The notes under the pieces were generated by a model. It was not told the origin of the DNA and did no database searches. It saw nothing but the letters and a program-made list of their open reading frames with translations. Source: Chryseobacterium sp. JM1 (GTDB taxonomy: Bacteria > Bacteroidota > Bacteroidia > Flavobacteriales > Weeksellaceae). From it: a DNA stretch of 64,000 nt. The position numbers were made by a program, and so were the translations under genes. How positions within the stretch are numbered: the stretch's first letter is position 1; each line of letters opens with the position of its first letter. Shown here in pieces: positions 17,208 to 27,743 of this stretch. The stretch covers positions 62,001 through 126,000 of the forward strand of contig NZ_JPRN01000008.1 of the NCBI RefSeq assembly GCF_000737715.1. The letters run 5' to 3'.

Positions 17208-20129
17208 ATGAATCTAAGAATATCAAGAAACCTGGGGGTGGTTGCTGTGCTGTATTTTACAGCGAACTTCAATGCCCAGACCAGCGTAAAGGACACTGTT
17301 CCGAAAGAGAATAAAATCGAAGAGGTCGTAATGATTGGTTACGGCAGTCAGAAAAAAAGCAACGTGACGGGAGCCATCTCCAGCATAAAAGCTTCCGACA
17401 TTGAAAATTCTCCTACGGCGGGAAGACCTGAGCAAATCATGCAGGGGCGTGCGGCCGGTATAAGTGTAGTATCCAACTCTGGGCAACCTGGAACCGCAGC
17501 TACCGTACGTGTACGTGGAATCACAAGTTTTGGTGCCGGAAGTAATGATCCATTGTGGGTGGTAGATGGAATTGTAGTGGACAACATCGGATGGCTGAAC
17601 CAGTCTGACATTGAAGGAATGGAAATTCTGAAAGATGGTGCTTCTGCTGCTATTTACGGTGTTTCAGCTGCAAAAGGGGTTGTTTTGATCACGACTAAAA
17701 AAGGAGCAAAAGGAAAAATGAATCTTTCTTACAATGGTTTCTTTGGAGTGGGAAGTGCCGCAAAAAAGCTGGACCTGCTGAATGCGACACAGTATGGGAA
17801 TATGATGAATGAAGTGATTGCCAATGATAATATGTACAACAATCTCAATCCTCCTAATCCTCCCATGTTTGCTAATCCAAACGCATTGGGGACAGGAACG
17901 GATTGGCAGAAAGAAATTTTCAATTCGGCACAGCGTCAGTCTCATGAATTCAGCATCAGTGGAGGAAATGATAAATCTACCTTCTATACTTCCTTCGGAT
18001 ATTATGACCAGCAGGGTATTGTATTGAGAGATATTTCAAATTATAAAAGAATTAATGCCAGATTTAATTCAACCCATAAAGTTTTTGACTTTTTAACCAT
18101 AGGACAGACTTTTGCTTATACCCATACAAAGTCTCAGGGAATTAATGATAATAATGAATTTGGAGGGCCTTTAAGCTCTGCCATCAATTTAGATCCCGTA
18201 ACTTCTGTTTTAGCCACAGATCTTAGTCAGCCTGTTTATACGAATAATCCCAATATTGTAAGGGACGCCAATGGGAATCCTTATGGAATTTCACCGTATG
18301 TAAGTAAAGAGATGACTAATCCGTTAGCATTTCAGGAAACGCAGAGAGGGAGATACAAATGGTCTGATGATATTGTGGCCAATGTTTTTGGAGAGCTTAA
18401 AATAAATAAAAATCTTAATTTTAAATCTACAGTAAACGGAAAACTGTCTTATTGGGGAAATCAGGCCTTTACTCCATCAGCATTTCTAAGTACCGCAAAC
18501 AACAATCTATCTAATAGTTTGTTCAGAGAACTTCAGAAAAAATTCGAATGGAATACGGAGAACACCCTTACGTATCAAAATAAATTTGGAGAACACAATC
18601 TAAGTGTTTTGCTGGGTCAGGGTTATTATGAATATAACATCAGCTACGGACAGAATGCAACATATAAGAATCTTCCAACGAATGATTGGCAAGAAGCTTC
18701 GTTTAATTTTGATGTTGGAGAATCTAACAAAACTTCCAATGCGTGGGATGGAAAACAAACCCATAAAGCATCTTATTTTGCGAGAGTAGTGTACGATTAC
18801 AATAACAGATATCTTTTCACAGGTACCATCCGTAGAGATGGATCATCAAAATTCGGAAGCAATAACCACTGGGGTAATTTTCCTGCAATGTCTTTAGGAT
18901 GGAATGTTTCGAATGAAAGTTTCTGGCCGGAAAACAAGATTGTTACCAGCTTTAAGTTAAGAGGTGGATATGGTGTATTGGGAAATGATGCCATTGATGA
19001 TTTTGCATTCGCCAATTTCCTTGTCCCGGGCAGTAATTATACGTTCGGAGACAATATTATTCATGTAGGATATGCACCAAGTACATTAGAGAACCCTGAT
19101 CTGAAATGGGAAAGAACATCGCAGTTTAACATTGCGGCAGATCTTAAAATTCTGAGGAATTTTGATTTAAGCGTGGATGTGTACAGAAAAAAGAGTACCG
19201 ATATTTTAAGAAGAGTTGAGCTTCCGGGTTATTTAGGATTAAGCCAGAATCCTTTTAGAAATATTGGGGATATGAATAACGATGGTATTGAAGTGACGTT
19301 GGGTTATAAGAAGAGTTGGGGTGACTTCGGGATGTCCGCAAACGGTAATTTTGCCTTCGTAAAAAATGAAATTTTAAGACTGGAAGGAAACAGAGAGTAT
19401 GTTACTTTCGCTGGTTTCCAAACATTGGGAACTGTATCCAGATTACAGGTTGGAGAATCTTATGGCTCTTTTTACGGATACAGAAATATCGGTGTGTTCC
19501 AAAATCAGGCAGAAATTGACGCTTACAGAAACGCAAGCGGACAATTACTACAGGATAAGGCGAAACCGGGAGATTTCAAAAGAGAAGATGTCAATGGTGA
19601 TGGAGTTGTTGATATCAAGGACTATGTTAACTTAGGTAATTCCGTACCCAAATATACATTTGGTTTTACCCTAAACATGAATTATAAGAATTTTGATTTA
19701 ATGGTATTTACACAGGGACAGGCCGGGAATAAAATTTTCCAGGGGTTAAGAAGACTTGATATCCCGGAATCCAATTATCAGACCTCAATTTTAGACCGAT
19801 GGACAGGTGAGGGAACATCCAATACGGTAGCAAGAGTAACCAAAGATGATCCTAACCAAAACTATACGGCAATGTCTGATTATTATCTGCAAAATGGAGA
19901 TTATCTGCGTATCAAATTGGTTCAGCTGGGCTATACTCTTTCTAAAGATGTGGCAAAAACAATTGGAGCTTCCAAAATAAGATTTTATGTAACAGGAGAG
20001 AATCTGGTGACTTTCACAAAGTACACAGGCTATGATCCTGAAATTGCAGGAGCCGATACTTTCGGTATAGACAGGGCTTTCTATCCACAGGCAAGAACGT
20101 TCCTTTTTGGTGCTAATGTTCAATTTTAA
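17208..20129 (+). CDS. SusC/RagA-type TonB-dependent outer-membrane transporter
   Basis: The 973-residue protein has a signal peptide ending FNAQ, a TonB-box-like segment (KIEEVVMIGYG), a plug domain with SAAIYGVSAAKGVVLITTKKG, and a long beta-barrel ending in an aromatic residue (FGANVQF). It lacks the CarboxypepD-like N-terminal extension found in many SusC proteins, which explains its slightly short length. With the SusD lipoprotein encoded 11 bp downstream it should import glucan oligosaccharides across the outer membrane, powered by TonB-ExbBD. Confidence 0.95.
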   Translation: MNLRISRNLGVVAVLYFTANFNAQTSVKDTVPKENKIEEVVMIGYGSQKKSNVTGAISSIKASDIENSPTAGRPEQIMQGRAAGISVVSNSGQPGTAATVRVRGITSFGAGSNDPLWVVDGIVVDNIGWLNQSDIEGMEILKDGASAAIYGVSAAKGVVLITTKKGAKGKMNLSYNGFFGVGSAAKKLDLLNATQYGNMMNEVIANDNMYNNLNPPNPPMFANPNALGTGTDWQKEIFNSAQRQSHEFSISGGNDKSTFYTSFGYYDQQGIVLRDISNYKRINARFNSTHKVFDFLTIGQTFAYTHTKSQGINDNNEFGGPLSSAINLDPVTSVLATDLSQPVYTNNPNIVRDANGNPYGISPYVSKEMTNPLAFQETQRGRYKWSDDIVANVFGELKINKNLNFKSTVNGKLSYWGNQAFTPSAFLSTANNNLSNSLFRELQKKFEWNTENTLTYQNKFGEHNLSVLLGQGYYEYNISYGQNATYKNLPTNDWQEASFNFDVGESNKTSNAWDGKQTHKASYFARVVYDYNNRYLFTGTIRRDGSSKFGSNNHWGNFPAMSLGWNVSNESFWPENKIVTSFKLRGGYGVLGNDAIDDFAFANFLVPGSNYTFGDNIIHVGYAPSTLENPDLKWERTSQFNIAADLKILRNFDLSVDVYRKKSTDILRRVELPGYLGLSQNPFRNIGDMNNDGIEVTLGYKKSWGDFGMSANGNFAFVKNEILRLEGNREYVTFAGFQTLGTVSRLQVGESYGSFYGYRNIGVFQNQAEIDAYRNASGQLLQDKAKPGDFKREDVNGDGVVDIKDYVNLGNSVPKYTFGFTLNMNYKNFDLMVFTQGQAGNKIFQGLRRLDIPESNYQTSILDRWTGEGTSNTVARVTKDDPNQNYTAMSDYYLQNGDYLRIKLVQLGYTLSKDVAKTIGASKIRFYVTGENLVTFTKYTGYDPEIAGADTFGIDRAFYPQARTFLFGANVQF

Positions 20130-20140
20130 TCTTTAAAAAA

Positions 20141-21685
20141 ATGAAAAATAAAAATTTTATATATAAAAGTATTTCCGTTTTAATGCTTACGGGAATTAGC
20201 TTGGGAGCTGTTTCTTGTAACGACGGTAATCTGGAAGATGTTAAAAATACAGGAACCTTTGATTCAAATAATTATTTCAAAAACGAAGAGCAGTCTTTTG
20301 CAGGACTTGTGGCGACGTATGATATGATGAGAAAATATTCGGGCGGATTTGAAAATATGGTCACATTTTTCAATGGCGCTTCTGATGATTTCTATTCCGG
20401 AGGAGGAAGTTCTTCTGATGGCGCAGGGATCCAGGGGTTTTCGAATTATACACTGAATCCGGTGATTATGCCAGCCAGCTATTGGAAAGATTATTATCAG
20501 GGTATTGCAAAAGCCAATCTTTTATTGGACAGAATTCCCAATGCCAACATGAATGATCAGACAAGAAAAAGATTTATTGCAGAAGCAAAAGTGTTGAGGT
20601 CATTATATTATTTTGAATTATTGAGAATGTTTAAAAATATTCCTTTAATATTAAAGCCTGTTTTAGTAACAGACGATTACTATAATATTCCTCAGGAAGA
20701 TCCGGCAAAGGTTTACGCACAGATAGAAAGTGATATTGTGTCAGTAATTGGAGATCTGCCAATGACTATTCCTACCACTAATATGAATGAAGTGGGTAGA
20801 ATTACACAAGGTTCAGCGAGAGCGATCTTAGGTAAAATTTATTTGTATGATAAGAAAAACACCGAGGCTGCAGCTCAGTTTGAACAGGTCAATGGTACAC
20901 CTGGTCAGACAAGCCAGTATGGATATAAGCTGGTTCCTAATTTTTCCAGCCTTTGGGTGATAGATAATAAATTTACCACAGAATCCATCCTGGAAGCAAT
21001 GCATACCAATAAAGGAAACGGAATCTGGGATAACTGGGGATCTGGTAAAGATGAAGGAAATGCAGTCAATCAGATGGTTGGAATCATTTCTTATGGAACC
21101 AATACCAACATTCCCAATAATGATGCCCCAAGTATTCATTCCGGTTGGGGATTTAATCCTATCACAGATGATCTGTTTAACTTTATGCAGGGCGATCCAC
21201 GCCTTGATGCAACTATTTTTAATGCTAAAAGCTTAAAACAACAGAATAAAATCAGTTATTCTCCCGGATTTAGAGATACAGGGTATTTCCTGAATAAATA
21301 TTTACCGAGAAAAGTGGATGAGTCTACTCAGCCAGGAGTTACAGAACTTAATTTCCGTCAGAACTATATCGTCATCAGATTGGCAGATACCTATTTAATG
21401 GAAGCTGAAGCACTGGGTGGCGCAGGAGGAAGAGCTCAGGCCTTATTGGATGCGGTGAGAGCTAGAGTAGGCCTTACTTCAGTACCGGTTTCTATGCAGG
21501 CCATCAAAGATGAAAGAAGAAGAGAATTGGCAGGAGAAGGACACAGATGGTTCGATCTTGTAAGATGGGGAGATGCACCGGCGAAGCTGGGAACAAGAGG
21601 ATTTAAGGCAGGTAAGAACGAAATTCTTCCGATTCCTTTCAATGAATTGATCAATACGGCTTTAAAGCAAAATCCTTTGTATTAA
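20141..21685 (+). CDS. SusD/RagB-type glycan-binding lipoprotein
   Basis: The 514-residue product has a lipobox ending GAVSC (cysteine about residue 26) followed by NDGNLED, so it is a surface lipoprotein. The SusD fold is shown by the N-terminal SNNYFKNEEQSFAGLVATYD, the TPR-like AKVLRSLYYFELLRMF segment, and the C-terminal RRRELAGEGHRWFDLVRWG and NEILPIPFNELI motifs. It caps the SusC barrel and captures the oligosaccharide. It sits between susC and the first GH30 gene, with 3 bp to the latter, in one operon. Confidence 0.95.
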   Translation: MKNKNFIYKSISVLMLTGISLGAVSCNDGNLEDVKNTGTFDSNNYFKNEEQSFAGLVATYDMMRKYSGGFENMVTFFNGASDDFYSGGGSSSDGAGIQGFSNYTLNPVIMPASYWKDYYQGIAKANLLLDRIPNANMNDQTRKRFIAEAKVLRSLYYFELLRMFKNIPLILKPVLVTDDYYNIPQEDPAKVYAQIESDIVSVIGDLPMTIPTTNMNEVGRITQGSARAILGKIYLYDKKNTEAAAQFEQVNGTPGQTSQYGYKLVPNFSSLWVIDNKFTTESILEAMHTNKGNGIWDNWGSGKDEGNAVNQMVGIISYGTNTNIPNNDAPSIHSGWGFNPITDDLFNFMQGDPRLDATIFNAKSLKQQNKISYSPGFRDTGYFLNKYLPRKVDESTQPGVTELNFRQNYIVIRLADTYLMEAEALGGAGGRAQALLDAVRARVGLTSVPVSMQAIKDERRRELAGEGHRWFDLVRWGDAPAKLGTRGFKAGKNEILPIPFNELINTALKQNPLY

Positions 21686-21688
21686 AAT

Positions 21689-23116
21689 ATGACGTTTCAC
21701 AGTTTATATAGTTTCTTTTTTAAAGGTACCGCGCTGCTTTGCGGCGTGGTACTTTTTCCTTTATCGTGTGCATCCGTTGGGGCAGATAAAGAAAGTGATG
21801 TTCAGTATTGGCTTACCAAAGGCAATGAAAGTGTAAAATTACAGCAACAGACACCCGTTAGGTTTGTAACAGGTACCAACAACTGGCAAAATATTGAAAT
21901 TGATGATACTCAGAAGTTTCAATATGTTGACGGTTTTGGATATACCCTCACAGGAGGCAGTGTAGAAGTAATCAACCGTCTTTCACCTGCAAAGAGGAAA
22001 GCTTTATTGAATGAACTTTTCGGGAAAGATAAGAATTCGATTTCTATCAGTTATCTGAGGTTAAGCATCGGTGCTTCTGATCTTGATAGCAGCGTATTTT
22101 CTTATGATGACCTTCCGGAAGGGCAGACAGATCCGACCCTTTCAAAATTCAGTCTGGCCAACGACAGAAATCTGATTGCCATGTTGAAAGAGATTCTGGC
22201 CATTAATCCTGAAATTAAAATCATTGCAGCACCTTGGTCACCTCCGGTTTGGATGAAAGATAACGGGAAATCAAAAGGTGGAAGCTTAAAACCCGAATTT
22301 TACAGGGTATATGCAGACTATTTTGCAAAATACATCCTTGGAATGAAAAAGGAAGGAATTACCATTGATGCAGTAACACCTCAGAATGAACCGCTTCATC
22401 CGGGAAACAATCCGAGTCTCTTTATGCCGTCTGAGCAGCAGAGAGATTTTATCAAAGGTCATTTAGGTCCGGTGTTTAAATCCCATAAGATCAAAACAAA
22501 GATTGTAGTCTACGATCATAACTGCAACAAACCCGAATATGCCCTTGATATTCTGAAAGATCCTGAAGCTTATCAGTACATTGACGGCTCAGCCTTCCAT
22601 TTATATGAAGGAGATATTTCAGCTTTAAGCACGGTGCACAACGCGTTTCCCGATAAAAAATTGTATTTTACCGAGCAGTGGACGGGATCGAAAGGCACTT
22701 TTAACGAAGACCTGAACTGGCACGTTAAAAATGTAGTCATCGGTTCTATGAGAAACTGGAGCAGTATTGCTTTGGAATGGAATCTAGCGAATGATCCGCA
22801 GTATAAACCTCACACAGAGGGCGGGTGTACGGAATGTAAAGGAGCAATAACGGTTTCCGACAGTGAAAATTTCACCAGAAATGTTTCCTATTATATCATT
22901 GCACACGCTTCCAAATTCGTGCCTGCAGGTTCTCAGCGTATTGCTTCTACACAGACAGAAACCCTTTCTACGGCGGCATTTAAAACCCCAGCCGGAAAAA
23001 CGGTATTGATTGTCCAGAATGGAAACACTGCAGAAGAAAGTTTTAATATCAAATATAATGGAAAGACCGCTCCCGTCATTCTTTCAGGAAATTCGGCAGC
23101 AACTTATGTTTTTTAA
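21689..23116 (+). CDS. GH30 family glycosidase, lipoprotein
   Basis: A 475-residue retaining glycosidase with a (beta/alpha)8 barrel and a small beta domain. A lipobox ending PLSC (C27) anchors it to the membrane. The acid/base is E234 in TPQNEP and the nucleophile E329 in LYFTEQW; APWSPPVWMK is a typical substrate-cleft motif. The likely activity is endo-beta-1,6-glucanase or beta-glucosidase (glucosylceramidase-like subfamily), by analogy with Bacteroidetes glucan loci. The upstream gene stops 3 bp before its ATG. It contains a CTEC segment (GGCTECKG) that may bind metal or form a disulfide. Confidence 0.9.
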   Translation: MTFHSLYSFFFKGTALLCGVVLFPLSCASVGADKESDVQYWLTKGNESVKLQQQTPVRFVTGTNNWQNIEIDDTQKFQYVDGFGYTLTGGSVEVINRLSPAKRKALLNELFGKDKNSISISYLRLSIGASDLDSSVFSYDDLPEGQTDPTLSKFSLANDRNLIAMLKEILAINPEIKIIAAPWSPPVWMKDNGKSKGGSLKPEFYRVYADYFAKYILGMKKEGITIDAVTPQNEPLHPGNNPSLFMPSEQQRDFIKGHLGPVFKSHKIKTKIVVYDHNCNKPEYALDILKDPEAYQYIDGSAFHLYEGDISALSTVHNAFPDKKLYFTEQWTGSKGTFNEDLNWHVKNVVIGSMRNWSSIALEWNLANDPQYKPHTEGGCTECKGAITVSDSENFTRNVSYYIIAHASKFVPAGSQRIASTQTETLSTAAFKTPAGKTVLIVQNGNTAEESFNIKYNGKTAPVILSGNSAATYVF

Positions 23117-23125
23117 TATCATCGT

Positions 23126-25348
23126 ATGAAAAAAGTATATTTCTTACTGGCCTGCTCAGCGCTGGGAATGAATGCTTACGGGCAGAAAACGGTTGATCAG
23201 AAAGTGGCTGAGCTGCTTTCTAAAATGACCCTGGAGGAAAAAGTAGGACAGATGGTCCAGTACAGCGGATTCGAATATGCCACCGGACCTCAGAAATCCA
23301 ATTCTGCAGCCGTTTTGGAAGAAATAAAAAAAGGAAAAGTAGGTTCCATGCTGAACGTAGCCGGAGCAGATGAAACAAGAGCTTTCCAGAAGCTGGCTCA
23401 ACAATCCAGACTGAAAATTCCTTTACTGTTCGGGCAGGATGTGATTCACGGATACAGGACGACTTTTCCGGTCAACTTAGGTCAGGCAGCAAGCTGGGAT
23501 CTGGGGATGATAGAAAAATCAGAAAGGATTGCAGCGACAGAAGCCTCGGCATATGGTATCCACTGGACGTTTGCACCCATGGTGGATGTTGCCAGAGATC
23601 CGAGATGGGGAAGAGTCATGGAAGGTTCCGGAGAAGATACGTATCTGGGAACCCAGATTGGCTTAGCCCGGATCAAAGGATTTCAGGGGAAAGGTTTGGG
23701 AAGTCTTGATGCGCTGATGGCCTGTGCTAAGCATTTCGCAGCTTATGGTGCAGCAGTCGGCGGAAGAGATTACAATTCCGTGGATATGAGTTTAAGACAG
23801 CTGCATGAAATCTATTTACCACCATTCAAAGCAGCAGCGAATGCTGGAGTAGCGACATTCATGAATTCATTCAATGATATCAACGGAATTCCTGCCACAG
23901 CCAATCAATATATTCAGAGAGAACTGTTAAAAGGAAAGTGGAATTATAAAGGTTTTGTGGTTTCAGACTGGGGAAGTATCGGGGAAATGATACCTCACGG
24001 ATATGCCAAAGATGCTAACGAAGCAGCTGAAAGAGCCATTCTGGGCGGAAGTGATATGGATATGGAAAGCCGTGTCTATATGACGGAGCTTCCTAAATTG
24101 GTCAAGGAAGGAAAAGTAGACGCAAAATGGGTAGATGATGCAGCAGGCAGAATTTTAGCCAAAAAATTCGAGATGGGACTTTTTGACGATCCTTACAGAT
24201 TCAGCAACGAAAAAAGACAGAAAGAGCAAACTGATAATCAGGAAAACAGAAAGTTCGGAAGAGAATTCGGTTCGAAAAGTATCGTACTTCTTAAAAACCA
24301 GGGAAATATTCTTCCGCTTTCAAAAACAGTGAAAACCGTTGCCCTGATCGGACCTTTCGGAAAAGAAACGGTAGCTAATCACGGATTTTGGTCGATTGCA
24401 TTTAAAGATGACAATCAAAGAATCGTTTCACAGTTTGACGGAATTAAAAATCAACTGGATAAAAATTCAACCTTATTATATGCAAAAGGCTGTAATGTTG
24501 ATGATCAGGACAGATCTATGTTTGCAGAAGCAATAGAAACTGCGAAAAAAGCAGATGTCGTGATTATGACTTTAGGTGAAGGACACGCCATGAGCGGTGA
24601 GGCAAAAAGCAGAAGCAGCATTGGTTTTACAGGAGTTCAGGAAGATCTGCTTAAAGAAATTGCGAAGACCGGAAAGCCAATCGTTTTAATGATCAATGCC
24701 GGAAGACCTCTGATCTTCAACTGGGCAGCGGATCATATTCCGGCTATAACCTATAATTGGTGGCTGGGAACGGAAGCAGGAAATTCTATTGCCGATGTTC
24801 TGTTCGGAACTGTGAATCCCGGCGGAAAACTTCCAATGAGCTTTCCGAGAACGGAAGGGCAGATTCCTGTTTATTACAATCATTATAATACGGGAAGACC
24901 GGCCAAAAACAATACAGACAGAAATTACGTTTCCGCATACATCGATCTTGATAATGATCCTAAATTCCCGTTTGGTTACGGTTTAAGCTATGCGGATTTT
25001 AAATATTCGGATATGGTTTTAAGTTCTGCAAACCTTAAGGGAAACCAGACATTAAATATCAGCGTGACGGTTTCCAATACCGGAAAATACGATGGTGAAG
25101 AAGTGGTACAGCTTTATATCAGAGATCTTTTCGGAAAAGTCGTAAGACCTGTGAAAGAATTAAAAGGATTCCAAAAGGTGTTCATAAAAAAAGGAGAAAG
25201 CCAAAAAGTAGATTTCAAACTGACTCCGGAAGATCTGAAATTCTATGATGATCAATTAAATTTTGACTGGGAAAGCGGCGAATTCGATATCATGATTGGA
25301 ACAGATTCGCAAAATGTACAGACAAAAAGAATCACTTGGGCAAAATAA
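23126..25348 (+). CDS. GH3 beta-glucosidase (BglX-like)
   Basis: The 740-residue enzyme has a signal peptide ending NAYGQ. Domains in order: N-terminal barrel (about 25-350), alpha/beta sandwich (about 380-600) and fibronectin-III-like domain (about 640-740). The nucleophile is D281 in FVVSDWGS, and GRVMEGSGED, KHFAAYG and NPGGKLPMSFP are GH3 hallmarks. It probably acts in the periplasm, releasing glucose from the ends of beta-gluco-oligosaccharides brought in by SusCD. It lies 9 bp after the GH30 gene. Confidence 0.93.
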   Translation: MKKVYFLLACSALGMNAYGQKTVDQKVAELLSKMTLEEKVGQMVQYSGFEYATGPQKSNSAAVLEEIKKGKVGSMLNVAGADETRAFQKLAQQSRLKIPLLFGQDVIHGYRTTFPVNLGQAASWDLGMIEKSERIAATEASAYGIHWTFAPMVDVARDPRWGRVMEGSGEDTYLGTQIGLARIKGFQGKGLGSLDALMACAKHFAAYGAAVGGRDYNSVDMSLRQLHEIYLPPFKAAANAGVATFMNSFNDINGIPATANQYIQRELLKGKWNYKGFVVSDWGSIGEMIPHGYAKDANEAAERAILGGSDMDMESRVYMTELPKLVKEGKVDAKWVDDAAGRILAKKFEMGLFDDPYRFSNEKRQKEQTDNQENRKFGREFGSKSIVLLKNQGNILPLSKTVKTVALIGPFGKETVANHGFWSIAFKDDNQRIVSQFDGIKNQLDKNSTLLYAKGCNVDDQDRSMFAEAIETAKKADVVIMTLGEGHAMSGEAKSRSSIGFTGVQEDLLKEIAKTGKPIVLMINAGRPLIFNWAADHIPAITYNWWLGTEAGNSIADVLFGTVNPGGKLPMSFPRTEGQIPVYYNHYNTGRPAKNNTDRNYVSAYIDLDNDPKFPFGYGLSYADFKYSDMVLSSANLKGNQTLNISVTVSNTGKYDGEEVVQLYIRDLFGKVVRPVKELKGFQKVFIKKGESQKVDFKLTPEDLKFYDDQLNFDWESGEFDIMIGTDSQNVQTKRITWAK

Positions 25349-25442
25349 AATATTCAATAGAAGCGGGCTTTAGCACGCTTAACTTAACTTAACGCAACAA
25401 AAAAGAAAAAGGCTTTAGTCAAAACCTAAATATTGCTGATCA

Positions 25443-26252
25443 ATGAAAATCAAACTCCAACATATCATTCATCTCTGCTTCACTGGACTACTTCTTTTTT
25501 CCATTACAAACTGTGTTTCCAACAAAACACATTCCGGAAAAAAACTGATATGGAGTGATGAATTTAACGGAAAAGGTCTTCCGGATTCATTGAAATGGAA
25601 TTATGATGTAGGAGGAGACGGCTATGGAAATCAGGAAGCTCAGTTTTATACCAAAAACAGACTTGAAAATGCCAGAATGGAAGGCGGAAATCTTATTATT
25701 GAAGCCCGGAAAGAAAACTGGGAAAAGAATCAATATACATCCGCGAGGCTTTTAACCAAAGGGAAATTCTCCTTTCAGTATGGAACAGTAGAGATCAGGG
25801 CAAAACTTCCCAAAGGACGAGGAACCTGGCCTGCCATCTGGATGATGAGTGAAAAGATGAAGAAATGGCCGGATGATGGTGAACTGGATATTATGGAACA
25901 TGTGGGGTTCAATCAGGGATCTGTTCATGCCTCGGTCCACACCAAAAAGTATAACCATATTCAGGGGACGCAGAAGACAGATACCTTGGTGATGAAAGAT
26001 GTAAGTGAAAACTTTCACGTCTATAAAGCAGATTGGACACCGGAAAAGATTGATGTTTATATCGACGGACAGAAGTTTTTCACGTATGAAAATAAAGAGA
26101 AGACCTATGAAGCATGGCCTTTTGATCAGCCTTATTTTATGATTTTAAATTTGGCGGTCGGTGGCTTCTGGGGCGGAAAAGAAGGAATTGATGATCGTAT
26201 TTTTCCGCAAAAATATTATGTAGATTATGTAAGAGTTTATCAAAATAAATAA
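25443..26252 (+). CDS. GH16 endo-beta-1,3-glucanase (laminarinase-like) lipoprotein
   Basis: A 269-residue beta-jelly-roll enzyme. The lipobox ends ITNC (C24). The catalytic motif GELDIMEHVG gives nucleophile E147, D149 and acid/base E152, with the extra M that marks the laminarinase-type bulge. WSDEFNG and GTWPAIWMM are usual GH16 landmarks. It would cut beta-1,3-glucan at the cell surface and feed SusCD. A 94-bp gap with a weak AAGCG/CGCTT hairpin separates it from the GH3 gene, so it may have partly separate expression. Confidence 0.92.
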   Translation: MKIKLQHIIHLCFTGLLLFSITNCVSNKTHSGKKLIWSDEFNGKGLPDSLKWNYDVGGDGYGNQEAQFYTKNRLENARMEGGNLIIEARKENWEKNQYTSARLLTKGKFSFQYGTVEIRAKLPKGRGTWPAIWMMSEKMKKWPDDGELDIMEHVGFNQGSVHASVHTKKYNHIQGTQKTDTLVMKDVSENFHVYKADWTPEKIDVYIDGQKFFTYENKEKTYEAWPFDQPYFMILNLAVGGFWGGKEGIDDRIFPQKYYVDYVRVYQNK

Positions 26253-26295
26253 TGAAGCGAGGGCGGTAAAGTCCAAAAACAGAAAGAAAAAGATT

Positions 26296-27735
26296 ATGAA
26301 GAAACTAATTGTAAGCTGTTTGGCGGTAGGTGCATTTGTAAATGCCAATGCACAGAACTACTGGAAGAAAAATGCAGGGAAAACAGCGAAAGTGATTTTA
26401 ACCAATTCCAAAACCAACGAAAAGATGGCGGATAAAGGAACGGTTAAATTTGAAAAATTTGGTCAGCCTAAAGAAACAGATGCCTGTATCTTTGTGGATC
26501 CGGATTTTAAATACCAGAAACTGATTGGAATTGGTGGCGCCATTACTGACGCATCTGCCGAAACCTTTTATAAAATGCCGAAGAATAAGCAGAAAGAAAT
26601 TCTGGAAGCTTACTTTGGAAAAAACGGACTGGGTTATACGGTAGTCCGTACCAACATGAATTCATGCGACTTCTCCAGCGATTCTTATACTTATGTGGAA
26701 GACAACGATATGGCTTTAAAGACCTTCAATGTAGCTCATGACGAAAAGTATAAGATCCCGATGATTAAAGAAGCTCAGAAAGCGATCGGGAAAGATTTTA
26801 TTTTTTATTTCTCTCCATGGAGTCCACCGGCATGGATGAAGTCCAATAAAAGTCTGTACAAAGGAGGAAGACTGGAAAACCAGTATTACCAGACCTGGGC
26901 AGATTATTATATTAAATTCATCAAAGAATACGAAAAAAGAGGAATCAATATCTGGGGACTTACGGTACAGAATGAGCCGATGGCTACCCAAAGCTGGGAG
27001 TCATGTATCTATTCTGCGGAAGAAGAAGGTGAATTCCTTAAAAATAATTTAGGACCAACACTTTGGAAAAATGGTTACAAAGACAAAAAAGTAATGATCT
27101 GGGATCACAACAGAGATTTAATTTACCAAAGAGCAACGACGACTTTAAGCGATCCTGAAACTTCAAAGTATGCCCACGGAATCGGGTACCACTGGTATGA
27201 AACCTGGAACAACAAAACACAGCTTTTTGATAACTTAGCAGAAACACAGAGAGCTTTTCCTGATAAATTTCTTGCGTTTACAGAAGGATGTAAGGAACAG
27301 TTCAAGATGTCCGGAATTTATGATGTTAGTCTGGGAGAATTGTATGGAAAAAATATGCTTAATGATTTCAACAAAGGAACCGCTTTATGGACCGACTGGA
27401 ATGTATTGCTGGATGAAACCGGAGGACCCAACCACGTAGGAAACTTCTGTTTTGCACCGATCATCGCAGATACAAAGACCGGAGAAGTACATTATACTTA
27501 TGAATATTATTATGTAGGTCATGTATCAAAATATATTAAGCCCAATGCTCAGCGAATCGGAAGTTCATCAAACAGAGCGGCGCTTACGTCTACCACTTTC
27601 ATGAATGAAAACGGCCAACTGGTCACCGTGATTATGAATGATTCCGAAAATGATATTGAAACCAACCTTTGGATCGAAGGAATGTCGGCTAAATTATCCG
27701 CACCGGCACACTCAATCCAGACGGTTATTTTATAG
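26296..27735 (+). CDS. Second GH30 family glycosidase
   Basis: A 479-residue exported enzyme with a cleaved signal peptide ending NANAQ and not a lipobox, unlike the first GH30. The acid/base is E227 in TVQNEP and the nucleophile E330 in LAFTEGC; YFSPWSPPAWMK parallels the first enzyme, but overall the two are clearly diverged and not a recent duplicate. It resembles bacterial glucosylceramidase-like beta-1,6-glucanases. Carrying one lipid-anchored and one soluble GH30 suggests sequential cutting of beta-1,6 links outside and inside the outer membrane. It ends the locus. Confidence 0.9.
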   Translation: MKKLIVSCLAVGAFVNANAQNYWKKNAGKTAKVILTNSKTNEKMADKGTVKFEKFGQPKETDACIFVDPDFKYQKLIGIGGAITDASAETFYKMPKNKQKEILEAYFGKNGLGYTVVRTNMNSCDFSSDSYTYVEDNDMALKTFNVAHDEKYKIPMIKEAQKAIGKDFIFYFSPWSPPAWMKSNKSLYKGGRLENQYYQTWADYYIKFIKEYEKRGINIWGLTVQNEPMATQSWESCIYSAEEEGEFLKNNLGPTLWKNGYKDKKVMIWDHNRDLIYQRATTTLSDPETSKYAHGIGYHWYETWNNKTQLFDNLAETQRAFPDKFLAFTEGCKEQFKMSGIYDVSLGELYGKNMLNDFNKGTALWTDWNVLLDETGGPNHVGNFCFAPIIADTKTGEVHYTYEYYYVGHVSKYIKPNAQRIGSSSNRAALTSTTFMNENGQLVTVIMNDSENDIETNLWIEGMSAKLSAPAHSIQTVIL

Positions 27736-27743
27736 ATTTAATT

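Noticed and set aside
21689..27735. The two GH30 genes as a recent tandem duplication
   Set aside because: They share catalytic motifs but differ strongly in overall sequence, signal peptide type and position in the operon.
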